DNA of 64,000 nucleotides, from contig NZ_LAQL01000002.1 in the NCBI RefSeq assembly GCF_001026905.1, forward strand, positions 496,001-560,000, in the 5' to 3' direction. Below the pieces are notes generated by a model. It was not told the origin of the DNA, did not search any database, and was given only the letters and a program-made list of their open reading frames with translations. The stretch's first letter is position 1; each line of letters starts with the position of its first letter. The DNA comes from Kiloniella spongiae. GTDB taxonomy: Bacteria; Pseudomonadota; Alphaproteobacteria; Kiloniellales; Kiloniellaceae. The position numbers and the translations under genes were made by a program. Below, piece by piece: positions 41,943 to 49,749 of the stretch.

Positions 41943-42800
41943 CTACCGGCTGATTGGGTAGTTATCAATCAGTCGGGTATTGCCAAGCCAAGCAGCGACA
42001 AAAACCCGTCCATTCAAAAGATTATCCCGGTCTGCGACATCCCCCAGAAGTTCAAGATCTTCTTCTGATCTGACTTCGAGATAATCGATTCGCTCAAATC
42101 CGCTATCCAGAATAACCTTCCGTCCCCATTCCAAAACGTGATCAACGGCTTCACCCTGACGAATCAGATCAGCAATGGTGCTTTCAACCTTGTATAAAGT
42201 TGGCGCAATCGCTCGTTGTTCTTCTGATAGCCTGCGATTACGGGAAGACAGGGCAAGATTATCGTCTTCGCGAACTGTTGGAACACCGATAACATCAACG
42301 CTTAAATCCAGATCACTGGCGACACGCTGGATCAAGAGGTACTGCTGAAAATCCTTCTGTCCGAAATAAGCCCGATCCGGCGACGTTTGAATAAGCAGCT
42401 TAGAGACAACCGTTGTAACCCCGTCCATATGTCCCGGGCGCGTTGCCCCGCAAAGACAATCCTGCATAGTCCCCACTGCAACTGTGGTGCTATACCCATT
42501 GGGATAGATTTCATCAACCTGAGGCAAGTAGACTAGGTCTACACCAGCCTCTTCCAGCTTTTTCAGATCGGCATCCGTATCTACAGGATAGGTAGCCAGG
42601 TCACTCTTATTATCGAACTGTCTGGGATTAATAAAAATCGTAGCAATAACGCGATCATTATCTGTCTTAGCAGCATCCACCAACGAGAGATGGCCTTCGT
42701 GTAGCGCCCCCATGGTCATCACTACGCCAATTTCCTGCTTATCAGCTTTCCAGTCAGAAACCAGAGCGCGAAGATCCCGTTTGGATTTTACAATACGCAT
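41943..42800 (-). CDS. panC: Pantothenate synthetase
   Basis: PanC joins pantoate and beta-alanine with ATP to make pantothenate, the precursor of coenzyme A. The 285-residue protein (ATG 42800 after GGAAGAG) shows VVMTMGALHEGHLSLV with the HxGH-type motif, IFINPRQFDNKSDLATYP, the AYFGQKDFQQ loop and SSRNRRLSEEQR. The open frame extends upstream to 42914, without PanC-like sequence. It is convergent with gpt. panB is not in the window. Confidence 0.96.
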   Translation of the reverse strand: MRIVKSKRDLRALVSDWKADKQEIGVVMTMGALHEGHLSLVDAAKTDNDRVIATIFINPRQFDNKSDLATYPVDTDADLKKLEEAGVDLVYLPQVDEIYPNGYSTTVAVGTMQDCLCGATRPGHMDGVTTVVSKLLIQTSPDRAYFGQKDFQQYLLIQRVASDLDLSVDVIGVPTVREDDNLALSSRNRRLSEEQRAIAPTLYKVESTIADLIRQGEAVDHVLEWGRKVILDSGFERIDYLEVRSEEDLELLGDVADRDNLLNGRVFVAAWLGNTRLIDNYPISR

Positions 42801-43045
42801 TACTCTTCCCATTAAACCCTGATAAGGGGGCATTGCCTTAAAATAAAATACTTGCGCGACCTTATAAACAAACGTCAATCGCGACACAAATAGCTTTGCC
42901 ACAAATCCTAACAAAGGGCTTGTTGCACTGCAACAACTCCCCCTACCCCATAATCTCCGTTATACTCGGATATAAGGCTAAGCTTGCAGGCACGCTAGAT
43001 TTCACTAGACTGCCGTCAAATTTACATCTTAACGAAAGTATTATT

Positions 43046-44251
43046 ATGAGCGCTGCTCTCGATCTCAAACAACGCCCCACCATTCGCCTGAAACCAAAGG
43101 CACAAAAAAGACTTCTGAATGGCTATCCCTGGGTTTTTTCCAACGAGATTGAAGTCAACGCTGAAACAAAACAAATTCCAGCCGGAACGGTTGTTAGAAT
43201 TGAAGCCAATGATGAACAACCACTGGGAACAGCTATATACAATCGCCAACCACTAATTGCGGCTCGATTACTAAGCCCCAGTGCCAAAACAATTATTGAC
43301 GAGGATTTCTTTGTCGAAATCCTACAAAAAGCACTCTCACTTCGTGAAACTCTGTTTAATGTCCCCTACTATCGCCTGATCCATGCTGAAGCGGACGGTA
43401 TCCCCGGCACTATTATTGATCGTTATGGCGACACCTTGGTTCTGCAGGTTAATACCGCAGGTATAGAGAATCTTCTGCCTGTACTACTCACGGCTCTGGA
43501 TCGTGTGCTGGATCCCAAAACCATCGTACTCCGCAACGATACGCCTTCTCGTTTACTTGAAGGACTCGAATGTTATGACAAAGTCGTCAAAGGCGAACTG
43601 GATGGTCCGATCAAGGTCATTGAGCACGAGGCGACTTTCTTTGCCGAACTTCAGGAAGGCCAGAAAACCGGATGGTTCTTTGACCAGCGGGATAACAGAA
43701 AACTGGCCGCTCGCTTCGCCAAAGATGCAGATGTACTTGATTGTTATTCCTTTGCAGGTGGCTTCACAGTTCAATCCGCCCTGGCAGGTGCCAAGTCAGT
43801 CACAACTGTTGATCGCAGCCAGACTGCACTGGATCTGGCAGCCAAAGCAGCAGAAGAAAACGGCGTTGCAGATAAATGTAACTTTGTAAAAGCTGAAGTA
43901 TTCAACCACCTCGCCAAGCTTGCGAATGATGGCGAGAGCTTTGATCTCGTAATTGTTGACCCTCCGGCTTTTGTGAAAAGCAAAAAAGATATCCAACAAG
44001 GGTCAAAAGGCTATCGCAAGCTCGCCAGATTAGCCGCAAAGCTTGTTAAATCCGGGGGCTACCTGGTTGTTGCTTCTTGTTCTCATCACATGGATATAGA
44101 TAACTTTGCGGATCAAACACGCAAAGGGCTTTTGGATGCGACCAGAAAATCTCGCCTACTCTTTACCCGTGGTGCTGGTCCTGATCATCCCGTACATCCG
44201 TTCCTACCCGAATCCGAATACCTCAAGCTTCAGCTCTACATTCTGGATTAA
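43046..44251 (+). CDS. rlmI: RlmI-like 23S rRNA (cytosine-C5) methyltransferase
   Basis: This is a 401-residue protein with an N-terminal PUA domain (about 8-85: IRLKPKAQKRLLNGYPWVFSNEI) and an RlmI-type methyltransferase domain. That domain has GWFFDQRDNRKLAARFA, the SAM site VLDCYSFAGGFTVQSALAGA, the catalytic DPPAF and KGYRKLARLAAKLVKSGG. RlmI methylates 23S rRNA; the exact nucleotide is not certain here. The start is ATG 43046; the open frame goes further upstream. The following GNAT gene overlaps the stop codon by one base. Confidence 0.88.
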   Translation: MSAALDLKQRPTIRLKPKAQKRLLNGYPWVFSNEIEVNAETKQIPAGTVVRIEANDEQPLGTAIYNRQPLIAARLLSPSAKTIIDEDFFVEILQKALSLRETLFNVPYYRLIHAEADGIPGTIIDRYGDTLVLQVNTAGIENLLPVLLTALDRVLDPKTIVLRNDTPSRLLEGLECYDKVVKGELDGPIKVIEHEATFFAELQEGQKTGWFFDQRDNRKLAARFAKDADVLDCYSFAGGFTVQSALAGAKSVTTVDRSQTALDLAAKAAEENGVADKCNFVKAEVFNHLAKLANDGESFDLVIVDPPAFVKSKKDIQQGSKGYRKLARLAAKLVKSGGYLVVASCSHHMDIDNFADQTRKGLLDATRKSRLLFTRGAGPDHPVHPFLPESEYLKLQLYILD

Positions 44252-44742
44252 TGCCTGTGACAATCCCGGGGACAATCCCGGGGACAACCACCGGAACAAT
44301 CAGCGTAGATTTCCTTCGTAATCATCGTGATTGCTTAGAAATCTGTGCTGATTGGGAATACGTGACCTGGGGAAAGAGTTACGGCTGGACAAGGGAAAAC
44401 GTTCTCAAAAGTTATCATGACATGACTGAGGACGATAATGTTGAACAGGCATTTATCGCCTTATCTGAAGGCAAACCAGTCGGGACAGCCCTCTTAATTG
44501 AAAATGACCACAAAGACTACAAGCACTTTCGTCCGTGGCTTGCGGCACTTTATGTTGACGCCCCTCATCGCCGCAAAGGTGTTGCCCGAAAATTGGTGAA
44601 GCTTGTCGAAAAAACTGCGCATGAGCGAGGTGAAAAACAACTATTTCTCTATACCCTTACACCAGAAATATACCGGGCAATGGGATGGAAAATCGTGGAA
44701 CAATTCGGGGATAACAAATTTCTTATGAAAATCATTTTTTAA
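44251..44742 (+). CDS. GNAT-family N-acetyltransferase
   Basis: This is a 163-residue protein with a GNAT fold. LAALYVDAPHRRKGVARKLVKLVEKTA contains the acetyl-CoA loop (RxxGxA), and AMGWKIVEQFG follows near the end. The substrate is unknown. Translation is coupled to the RlmI-like gene by TAATG. The first residues after Met-Pro-Val are a run of Thr-Ile-Pro-Gly repeats (see the 12-bp repeat), which are not part of the fold and look like recent expansion. Confidence 0.85.
   Translation: MPVTIPGTIPGTTTGTISVDFLRNHRDCLEICADWEYVTWGKSYGWTRENVLKSYHDMTEDDNVEQAFIALSEGKPVGTALLIENDHKDYKHFRPWLAALYVDAPHRRKGVARKLVKLVEKTAHERGEKQLFLYTLTPEIYRAMGWKIVEQFGDNKFLMKIIF
44259..44294 (+). repeat. 12-bp tandem repeat in the GNAT gene start
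   Basis: GACAATCCCGGG occurs twice exactly (44259-44270, 44271-44282) and once degenerate (GACAACCACCGG, 44283-44294); AACAATCAGCGT follows as a further decayed copy. The period equals four codons and encodes TIPG-TIPG-TTTG. Copy number could vary without shifting the frame. Confidence 0.8.
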
Positions 44743-44752
44743 GAACAGATGA

Positions 44753-46177
44753 TTAACCGAACATCTGTGATTTTGCGCTCGTTACACTAGACTTGATAGG
44801 AAGCTCCAGACAGAAACATGCACCGCCCAGCTCAGAAACATCAAGCCAGATATCCCCCCCATGCGCTCGCATCAAATCACGGGTAATTGCAAGACCCAAG
44901 CCTGAACCATTTTTGCGTGTAGAGCCCTTAAAAGGCTTGAAAAGATTGGCTCTGATTTCCAATGGGATTCCCGGGCCATCATCCGCGATTGAGACAATTA
45001 AACAGTCGAGTTCGGTTTGCAATCGTATCTCCGCAGTCTTAGCTCCGGCTTGTTCTGCGTTACGGGCAAGATTCTCAAAGACTCGATAAAGCTGTTCCCA
45101 ATCTCCGGAAACATTTGTTCCCGGCGGAATATGGTTTTGCACGGTAATATCAACGGATTCAGCAACCTTAAGTGTATCAGCAACCTCGCCAGCCAATTCA
45201 TGAAGATCAAAGTCCATAATATCAAGCTGAGGCGCCCCTTCTTTGGAAAAATTCAGCATTTGCCCACAGATATGTACCGCCCGATCAATCGCCGCGAGTA
45301 AGACAGGCGCGACTTCGCGAACTTCAGGATCTTCACTTCTATTCAACCGATCAGAAATCAATCGGGCCGTGGCCAATCCGTTTCTCAGATCATGATTTAT
45401 CTTGGCCGCAGCCGTACCAATAGCCGCCAGTCGGGTTTTCTGTCCCAAAGACGATTGTAAAGATACCTGCATAGACGCCAGTTCGGATTCGGCAACCCCC
45501 ACTTCATCTGTACGTGTAGAGGGCCTGATAATGCGAGTCGCATCTTCCGGTGCATCTCGAAATTGGATCATGCTTCGTGTGATTCGCCGTAGAGGTTGCA
45601 CCATTAACCAATGCAGGCTGACAAAAACAAGTGCGGCGGTCATCAAGGCAATGCCCAAAGAAAGTGCCAAAATACGCCAGGAATATTCATACATGTCCCA
45701 GCGCATAGGTGTTTCACTCATTACCACTTCGACAAGAACGTTTTCATTTTTTGGCGAAGGGCCTACGATTCGTAGGACTCGATGTCGAGTTTGCCCCAGC
45801 GCAACAAAAGCATCCTTAATCAGACCAAAGAAACTTTCTTCCCTCAGGTCGTAAGTCGCATCAATCTCGACCTCTGCACTGCTCATCAGCTTCAACTTAC
45901 CTTGCCCGGGTCGCTGCAAGGCCACGGCCAGAGCATTCACATGGCTCAGCAATTCCTTTTCCAGATCCTCACTCACCATCATATCATCGGTCGCATCCAG
46001 TGCGAGAATGGCAAGGTGCGCATCCGCCAGATGCTCTTGAAGGTAAACCAGACGAAACCGCGCAATGGATGGTGCGAAAATAAGAATTTCAGCAAGCAGA
46101 ACAAAGATAGCCGTCAGAATCAGAAGTTTTGCTGACAAGCTGGTAATAAAGGGTGGCAGTTGAATTTTTCCGGCCAT
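44753..46177 (-). CDS. Membrane sensor histidine kinase
   Basis: This is a 474-residue protein with a membrane helix at about 15-36, an extracytoplasmic sensor domain to about 165 and a second helix at 166-188. HAMP (190-243) and a histidine kinase core follow. The phosphoacceptor is probably H262 in KINHDLRNGLATA, with N-box ENLARNAEQAG, DDGPGIP and GSGLGLAITRDL. No response regulator gene is adjacent. Gene order with the flavoprotein upstream gives no clear signal. It is convergent with the GNAT gene. Confidence 0.9.
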   Translation of the reverse strand: MAGKIQLPPFITSLSAKLLILTAIFVLLAEILIFAPSIARFRLVYLQEHLADAHLAILALDATDDMMVSEDLEKELLSHVNALAVALQRPGQGKLKLMSSAEVEIDATYDLREESFFGLIKDAFVALGQTRHRVLRIVGPSPKNENVLVEVVMSETPMRWDMYEYSWRILALSLGIALMTAALVFVSLHWLMVQPLRRITRSMIQFRDAPEDATRIIRPSTRTDEVGVAESELASMQVSLQSSLGQKTRLAAIGTAAAKINHDLRNGLATARLISDRLNRSEDPEVREVAPVLLAAIDRAVHICGQMLNFSKEGAPQLDIMDFDLHELAGEVADTLKVAESVDITVQNHIPPGTNVSGDWEQLYRVFENLARNAEQAGAKTAEIRLQTELDCLIVSIADDGPGIPLEIRANLFKPFKGSTRKNGSGLGLAITRDLMRAHGGDIWLDVSELGGACFCLELPIKSSVTSAKSQMFG

Positions 46178-46212
46178 GGAACCACTATTTCATTTTAAAG
46201 ACGAAGGGAAGC

Positions 46213-47628
46213 TTATCCAAATTTGGCAAGGAAACGAACAATCTTCTTCACACGATCACTAAAAAGCGACTCTGTATAATAGCTGCCCGCGACACGTTTA
46301 CTGACTTCCGAGAGTGTTGGATAGGGAGCAATAACGTTTGCCATATCGCCAATCTTCATCCCTTTGGACAAAGCGAGGCCCCAAGGAAGTATCAACTCAC
46401 CAGCCTGAAGCCCGACAATAGACGCCCCCAGAATTTTACCTTTCTGGCTCGTAATCACTTTGACCTTGCCTTCAGTCCGGCGTTCCGCTCGGGCGCGATC
46501 ATTATCCGCAAAAGACCAGTTAAGAACCTTGTGCTGAACACCTTGTTTTTTCGCATCCGTTTCCGACAGACCAACGTGGGCCAACTCAGGATCCGTATAG
46601 GTTACCCACGGCACTGCGTTGTACGAAACTTTCGCTGGCAACCGGAACAAAGCGCTTCGGATGATAATACCCGCGTCATAGGCAGCCATGTGCGTAAACT
46701 GATAGCCACCGGTTACATCCCCTGCCGCATAGATCTTTCGATTGGACGTACGAAGGCCTTTATCAACCGCAATTCCCTGACGTTCAACCTTGACCCCTGC
46801 AGCTTCAAGGTTGAGCTTCTCAAGATTAGGAATACGTCCCGCAGCCAGTAAAAGATGCGTCCCGCTGATGTCGCGCTCTTCGCCATTGGTCTCAACGCGC
46901 AGGATAACCCCCTCTGAACTTTTCTCTGCAGAGAGGACTTTGGTTTGCTCCAACAAGGAAATACCATCATTCTCTAGGCGATCACGAATAACAGACACCA
47001 GATCCGGATCGTCCTTTGGCATTATACTTGCCATCTCAACAATAGAGACCTCACTCCCCAAATTGCGGAAAGCCTGTCCCAACTCACAACCGATTGGACC
47101 ACCGCCAACAATAATGATTTTTTTGGGCAAGTCAGTCAGATCAAAAACAGATTCATTAGTTAGAAAAGAAACGCTTTCAATCCCTTCGATTGGCGGCACC
47201 ATTGCACGGGATCCCGTCGCAATAACAAAGCGTCGCGCCCGAATTGTGACATCTCCAGCCTTTAGGGTTTTAGAATCAACAAACTGCCCGGATGCTTGAA
47301 TAACCTTCACACCCAAAGCTTCAAAACGTTCGACCGAATCATGAGGTTCTATATCTGCAATTACGTCTTTGACATGATCATGGACTTTTTGGAAATCCAC
47401 CTCTGGTGCGCCATAATTCACGCCAAATTCAGGTGATTTTTTCCAAGTCCGCACAACTTTTCCTGCAGTAAGTAACGCTTTCGAGGGGATACAGCCATAG
47501 TTCAGACAATCCCCGCCCATCTTACCAGCTTCGACAAGAACCGTATCAGCGCCCATCTGAACAGCGCCTGCAGCTATAGATAAACCAGCTGAACCACCAC
47601 CGATAACGCAGATATCTGTTTTGATCAT
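46213..47628 (-). CDS. Mercuric reductase-like FAD/NAD(P) disulfide oxidoreductase
   Basis: This is a 471-residue class I flavin disulfide reductase. It has CVIGGGSAGLSIA, the redox-active disulfide in GGDCLNYGCIPSKALL, a second nucleotide site IIVGGGPIGCELGQ, YAAGDVTG, and the dimer interface with VTYTDPELAHVGLSE. It lacks the N-terminal metal-binding domain and the C-terminal vicinal cysteines of true MerA, so mercury reduction is not supported. ATG 47628 has GGGGAAG 5 nt upstream and is preferred to 47640 or 47667. A TVP38 family gene lies directly upstream. Confidence 0.87.
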   Translation of the reverse strand: MIKTDICVIGGGSAGLSIAAGAVQMGADTVLVEAGKMGGDCLNYGCIPSKALLTAGKVVRTWKKSPEFGVNYGAPEVDFQKVHDHVKDVIADIEPHDSVERFEALGVKVIQASGQFVDSKTLKAGDVTIRARRFVIATGSRAMVPPIEGIESVSFLTNESVFDLTDLPKKIIIVGGGPIGCELGQAFRNLGSEVSIVEMASIMPKDDPDLVSVIRDRLENDGISLLEQTKVLSAEKSSEGVILRVETNGEERDISGTHLLLAAGRIPNLEKLNLEAAGVKVERQGIAVDKGLRTSNRKIYAAGDVTGGYQFTHMAAYDAGIIIRSALFRLPAKVSYNAVPWVTYTDPELAHVGLSETDAKKQGVQHKVLNWSFADNDRARAERRTEGKVKVITSQKGKILGASIVGLQAGELILPWGLALSKGMKIGDMANVIAPYPTLSEVSKRVAGSYYTESLFSDRVKKIVRFLAKFG

Positions 47629-47766
47629 GTTCTTCCCCATATGTGCGTCTTTTTGCAAACTATACACAAGACACCGCTCTCTATCTCAAATAAGTTGATC
47701 AGCAACACCGCAAACAACATACCTGAAATTTGCCAAGCAACTTCAATGACCCGTTAACGTCGAAAT

Positions 47767-48522
47767 TTAGGCCTGTTTCTTTTTGCAGAATTTTTTGTAA
47801 AGGACAGGAATGAGTGAGAGTAACGCCAGCCCCAGAATTGGCAAAAGAATCTCTGGCTTCAGAATAATACCCAAATCAGGTGTACCACCACTACGGAACA
47901 GTGCATCCAAGCCATTGCCAACAGATGCATAGACAAAGGTTCCGGGAATAATGCCGATAAATGTTGCGACAATATAGTTCCGAAGCGAAACCCCGACAAA
48001 GGCAGGAACAAGATTAACCAACCAAAAAGGGAATAAAGGCACTAACCTAAGGACAAGAAGATAACTCAATTCGTTTTCATGGAATCCTTCTTCCATTTTC
48101 TTCAGATACCCCTGTGCTTTTTCTCGCAGAATATCCCGAAATGCTGTCTTTGCTGCCAGAAACACCAACGTTGATCCTATAGTTGCGGCAACAACAGCAT
48201 AAATTCCGCCAAACCAAGTCCCGAAAAGGAATCCGCCAGCAATAGTCAGGAAAGAACCACCAGGAATAGAGAAAGCAATTGCCACGGTATAGAGAGCAAC
48301 AAAAGAAAGAATAGCAACAAAGGCCCGTTCCTCGACGAATCCGTTCAAGGTTTCCCTGTTCTCTCTCAGCGCATCAAAGCTGAGGTATTGGTGCCACCCC
48401 AATGAATACACGATAATCAAGCCCACAACTAATATAAGCAGCGGAAACATACGCTTCAGCAAGGAAGCTTGTTCTTTATCATCGTTATTTGTTTCAGTCA
48501 TACTGGTATCGGTATCTATCAT
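47767..48522 (-). CDS. TVP38/TMEM64 (SNARE-associated) membrane protein
   Basis: This is a polytopic membrane protein of about 251 residues (ATG 48522; the frame opens at GTG 48576, and ATG 48501 is possible). SIPGGSFLTIAGGFLFGTWFGGIYAVVAATIGSTLVFLAAK and RLVPLFPFWLVNLVPAFVGVSLRNYIVATFIGIIPGTFVYA are the family's two conserved blocks. These are DedA-like lipid or small-molecule transport domains of uncertain role. The pairing with the flavoprotein just downstream is common in bacteria and suggests a joint task. Confidence 0.87.
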   Translation of the reverse strand: MIDTDTSMTETNNDDKEQASLLKRMFPLLILVVGLIIVYSLGWHQYLSFDALRENRETLNGFVEERAFVAILSFVALYTVAIAFSIPGGSFLTIAGGFLFGTWFGGIYAVVAATIGSTLVFLAAKTAFRDILREKAQGYLKKMEEGFHENELSYLLVLRLVPLFPFWLVNLVPAFVGVSLRNYIVATFIGIIPGTFVYASVGNGLDALFRSGGTPDLGIILKPEILLPILGLALLSLIPVLYKKFCKKKQA

Positions 48523-48892
48523 GGAAATACATTTTTGATGTAATAGCTTAAAATACAAGCCTATCAAGCCAATCACACAGGGATGTGATCAAACGAGAGG
48601 GGCTAAGCACCAAGTTTACAACGAAACTTCCTACTTTTATCTTTATAACAGTAAAAAGTGCTGTGAATTACCTTAAAACATTGATAGAACCTGCCCAACG
48701 GTGGTTGGTAACGGTCTTCGTTCATTGTGTTTCTACTGAAAATTCAGGGTATTCCCCATGATAATTCAGAGAAAAGCTTCTGTTTTTCGAGGGAATCCAT
48801 TGAATCGGGCTGACAGGCGTTGACAGATGCTCAGTGCCCGCTTATACACCGACCACTATTTTCGACAACCTTCCGGATAACGGAGAATTAAA
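48523..48892. other. Intergenic region upstream of rpmH
   Basis: This is a region of about 370 nt between divergent genes. It contains the strong promoter listed separately and a small palindrome ATCACA-N6-TGTGAT (48572-48589). I looked for a cluster of DnaA boxes (TTATCCACA-like), as the rpmH region is the origin in some bacteria, and saw none. Confidence 0.5.
48820..48848 (+). promoter_or_regulatory. Sigma-70-type promoter of rpmH
   Basis: TTGACA (48820-48825) and TATACA (48843-48848) are separated by exactly 17 nt. The -35 is perfect and the -10 has one or two mismatches. It lies 44 nt before the rpmH start and should drive the rpmH-rnpA-yidD-yidC operon. Confidence 0.75.
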
Positions 48893-49027
48893 GTGAAGCG
48901 CACTTTTCAGCCGAGCGTATTGGTTCGCAAACGCCGCCATGGCTTTCGCGCCCGTAAAGCTACCGTAGGCGGTCGCCGCGTCCTAGCTAACCGTCGCTCA
49001 AGAGGTCGTAAGCGTCTATCCGCTTAA
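48893..49027 (+). CDS. rpmH: 50S ribosomal protein L34
   Basis: This 44-residue, highly basic protein begins [21 protein letters not shown] and ends [11 protein letters not shown], the complete L34 sequence. The start is GTG 48893, with GGAG at 48882-48885 seven nt upstream. rnpA starts 4 nt after the stop codon, the usual order. Confidence 0.98.
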   Translation: MKRTFQPSVLVRKRRHGFRARKATVGGRRVLANRRSRGRKRLSA

Positions 49028-49031
49028 GACT

Positions 49032-49442
49032 ATGATGCTCGAAATCGGAAAGCTTAAAAGGCGGTCCGAGTTTCTTCGGGTAGCAGCGACGCATAATAAA
49101 TGGGTCACACCCGGCTTGATTATTCAAGCCATGCGGCGTCAACCTGAAAGCTCTTCTAACTCAGAAGAGCTTTATAGGTCTGGCGCTATTCGCATTGGTT
49201 TTACCGTTACCAAAAAAGTTGGTAATGCTGTGATCAGAAATCGGGTAAAACGCCGTTTACGTGCCGCTGCAGCAGAAATACTTTCCGAATATGGGAAAGC
49301 CGAACACGATTATGTTCTGATAGGACGAAAAACAACACTCTTTCGTCCATATGATGATCTTAAAAACGATCTAAAAATAGCTCTGCAACGAGTTAAGACA
49401 GATCGAAAGAAAGCATCAGGTCCCAAAAGACCACAGAGCTGA
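49032..49442 (+). CDS. rnpA: Ribonuclease P protein component
   Basis: RnpA is the protein subunit of RNase P, which matures tRNA 5' ends. The 136-residue basic protein has KRRSEFLRVAA near the start and the signature RIGFTVTKKVGNAVIRNRVKRRLRAA. The stretch QPESSSNSEELYRSG is an insertion common in alphaproteobacteria. Two Met codons stand at the start (49032 and 49035). It lies in the rpmH operon. Confidence 0.96.
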   Translation: MMLEIGKLKRRSEFLRVAATHNKWVTPGLIIQAMRRQPESSSNSEELYRSGAIRIGFTVTKKVGNAVIRNRVKRRLRAAAAEILSEYGKAEHDYVLIGRKTTLFRPYDDLKNDLKIALQRVKTDRKKASGPKRPQS

Positions 49443-49468
49443 TACCCGATTAACGAGAGGACACAATA

Positions 49469-49738
49469 TTGAAAATATTACGTGCACTCCTTTTAGGGTT
49501 CGTAAAGCTGTACCAATACGGAATCTCTCCCTATACTCCCGCAAGCTGCCGTTACCACCCCACATGCTCTGAATATGCAAGCGAGGCTATTGTCACGCAT
49601 GATGCATTGCGGGGTAGCTGGTTAGCTCTAAAACGTCTTTCTCGTTGCCATCCCTGGGGTGGCCACGGATATGATCCTGTACCAGAACCATCTGACAGCA
49701 ATCATTCCCATGATTGTCATGTCACGAACAACCGTTGA
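49469..49738 (+). CDS. yidD: Membrane protein insertion efficiency factor YidD
   Basis: This is an 89-residue protein with [34 protein letters not shown] and [16 protein letters not shown], the conserved family blocks with their cysteines. YidD aids membrane insertion by YidC. The start is TTG 49469 with GAGAGGA upstream. The last residues ([11 protein letters not shown]) are His-rich. yidC starts 11 nt after its stop codon. Confidence 0.94.
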   Translation: MKILRALLLGFVKLYQYGISPYTPASCRYHPTCSEYASEAIVTHDALRGSWLALKRLSRCHPWGGHGYDPVPEPSDSNHSHDCHVTNNR

Positions 49739-49749
49739 GCCGATCACTG

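Noticed and set aside
46153-46851. 232-codon plus-strand ORF over the flavoprotein gene
   Set aside because: It is the complementary-strand shadow of a conserved oxidoreductase; composition is rich in Arg, Phe and Asn as expected for a shadow frame.
46213-47628. Mercury resistance gene merA
   Set aside because: The heavy-metal-binding N-terminal domain and C-terminal cysteine pair of MerA are missing, and no merR, merT or merP is nearby.
48523-48892. Replication origin next to rpmH
   Set aside because: No DnaA box cluster and no dnaA or dnaN gene is nearby; in many alphaproteobacteria the origin lies elsewhere.
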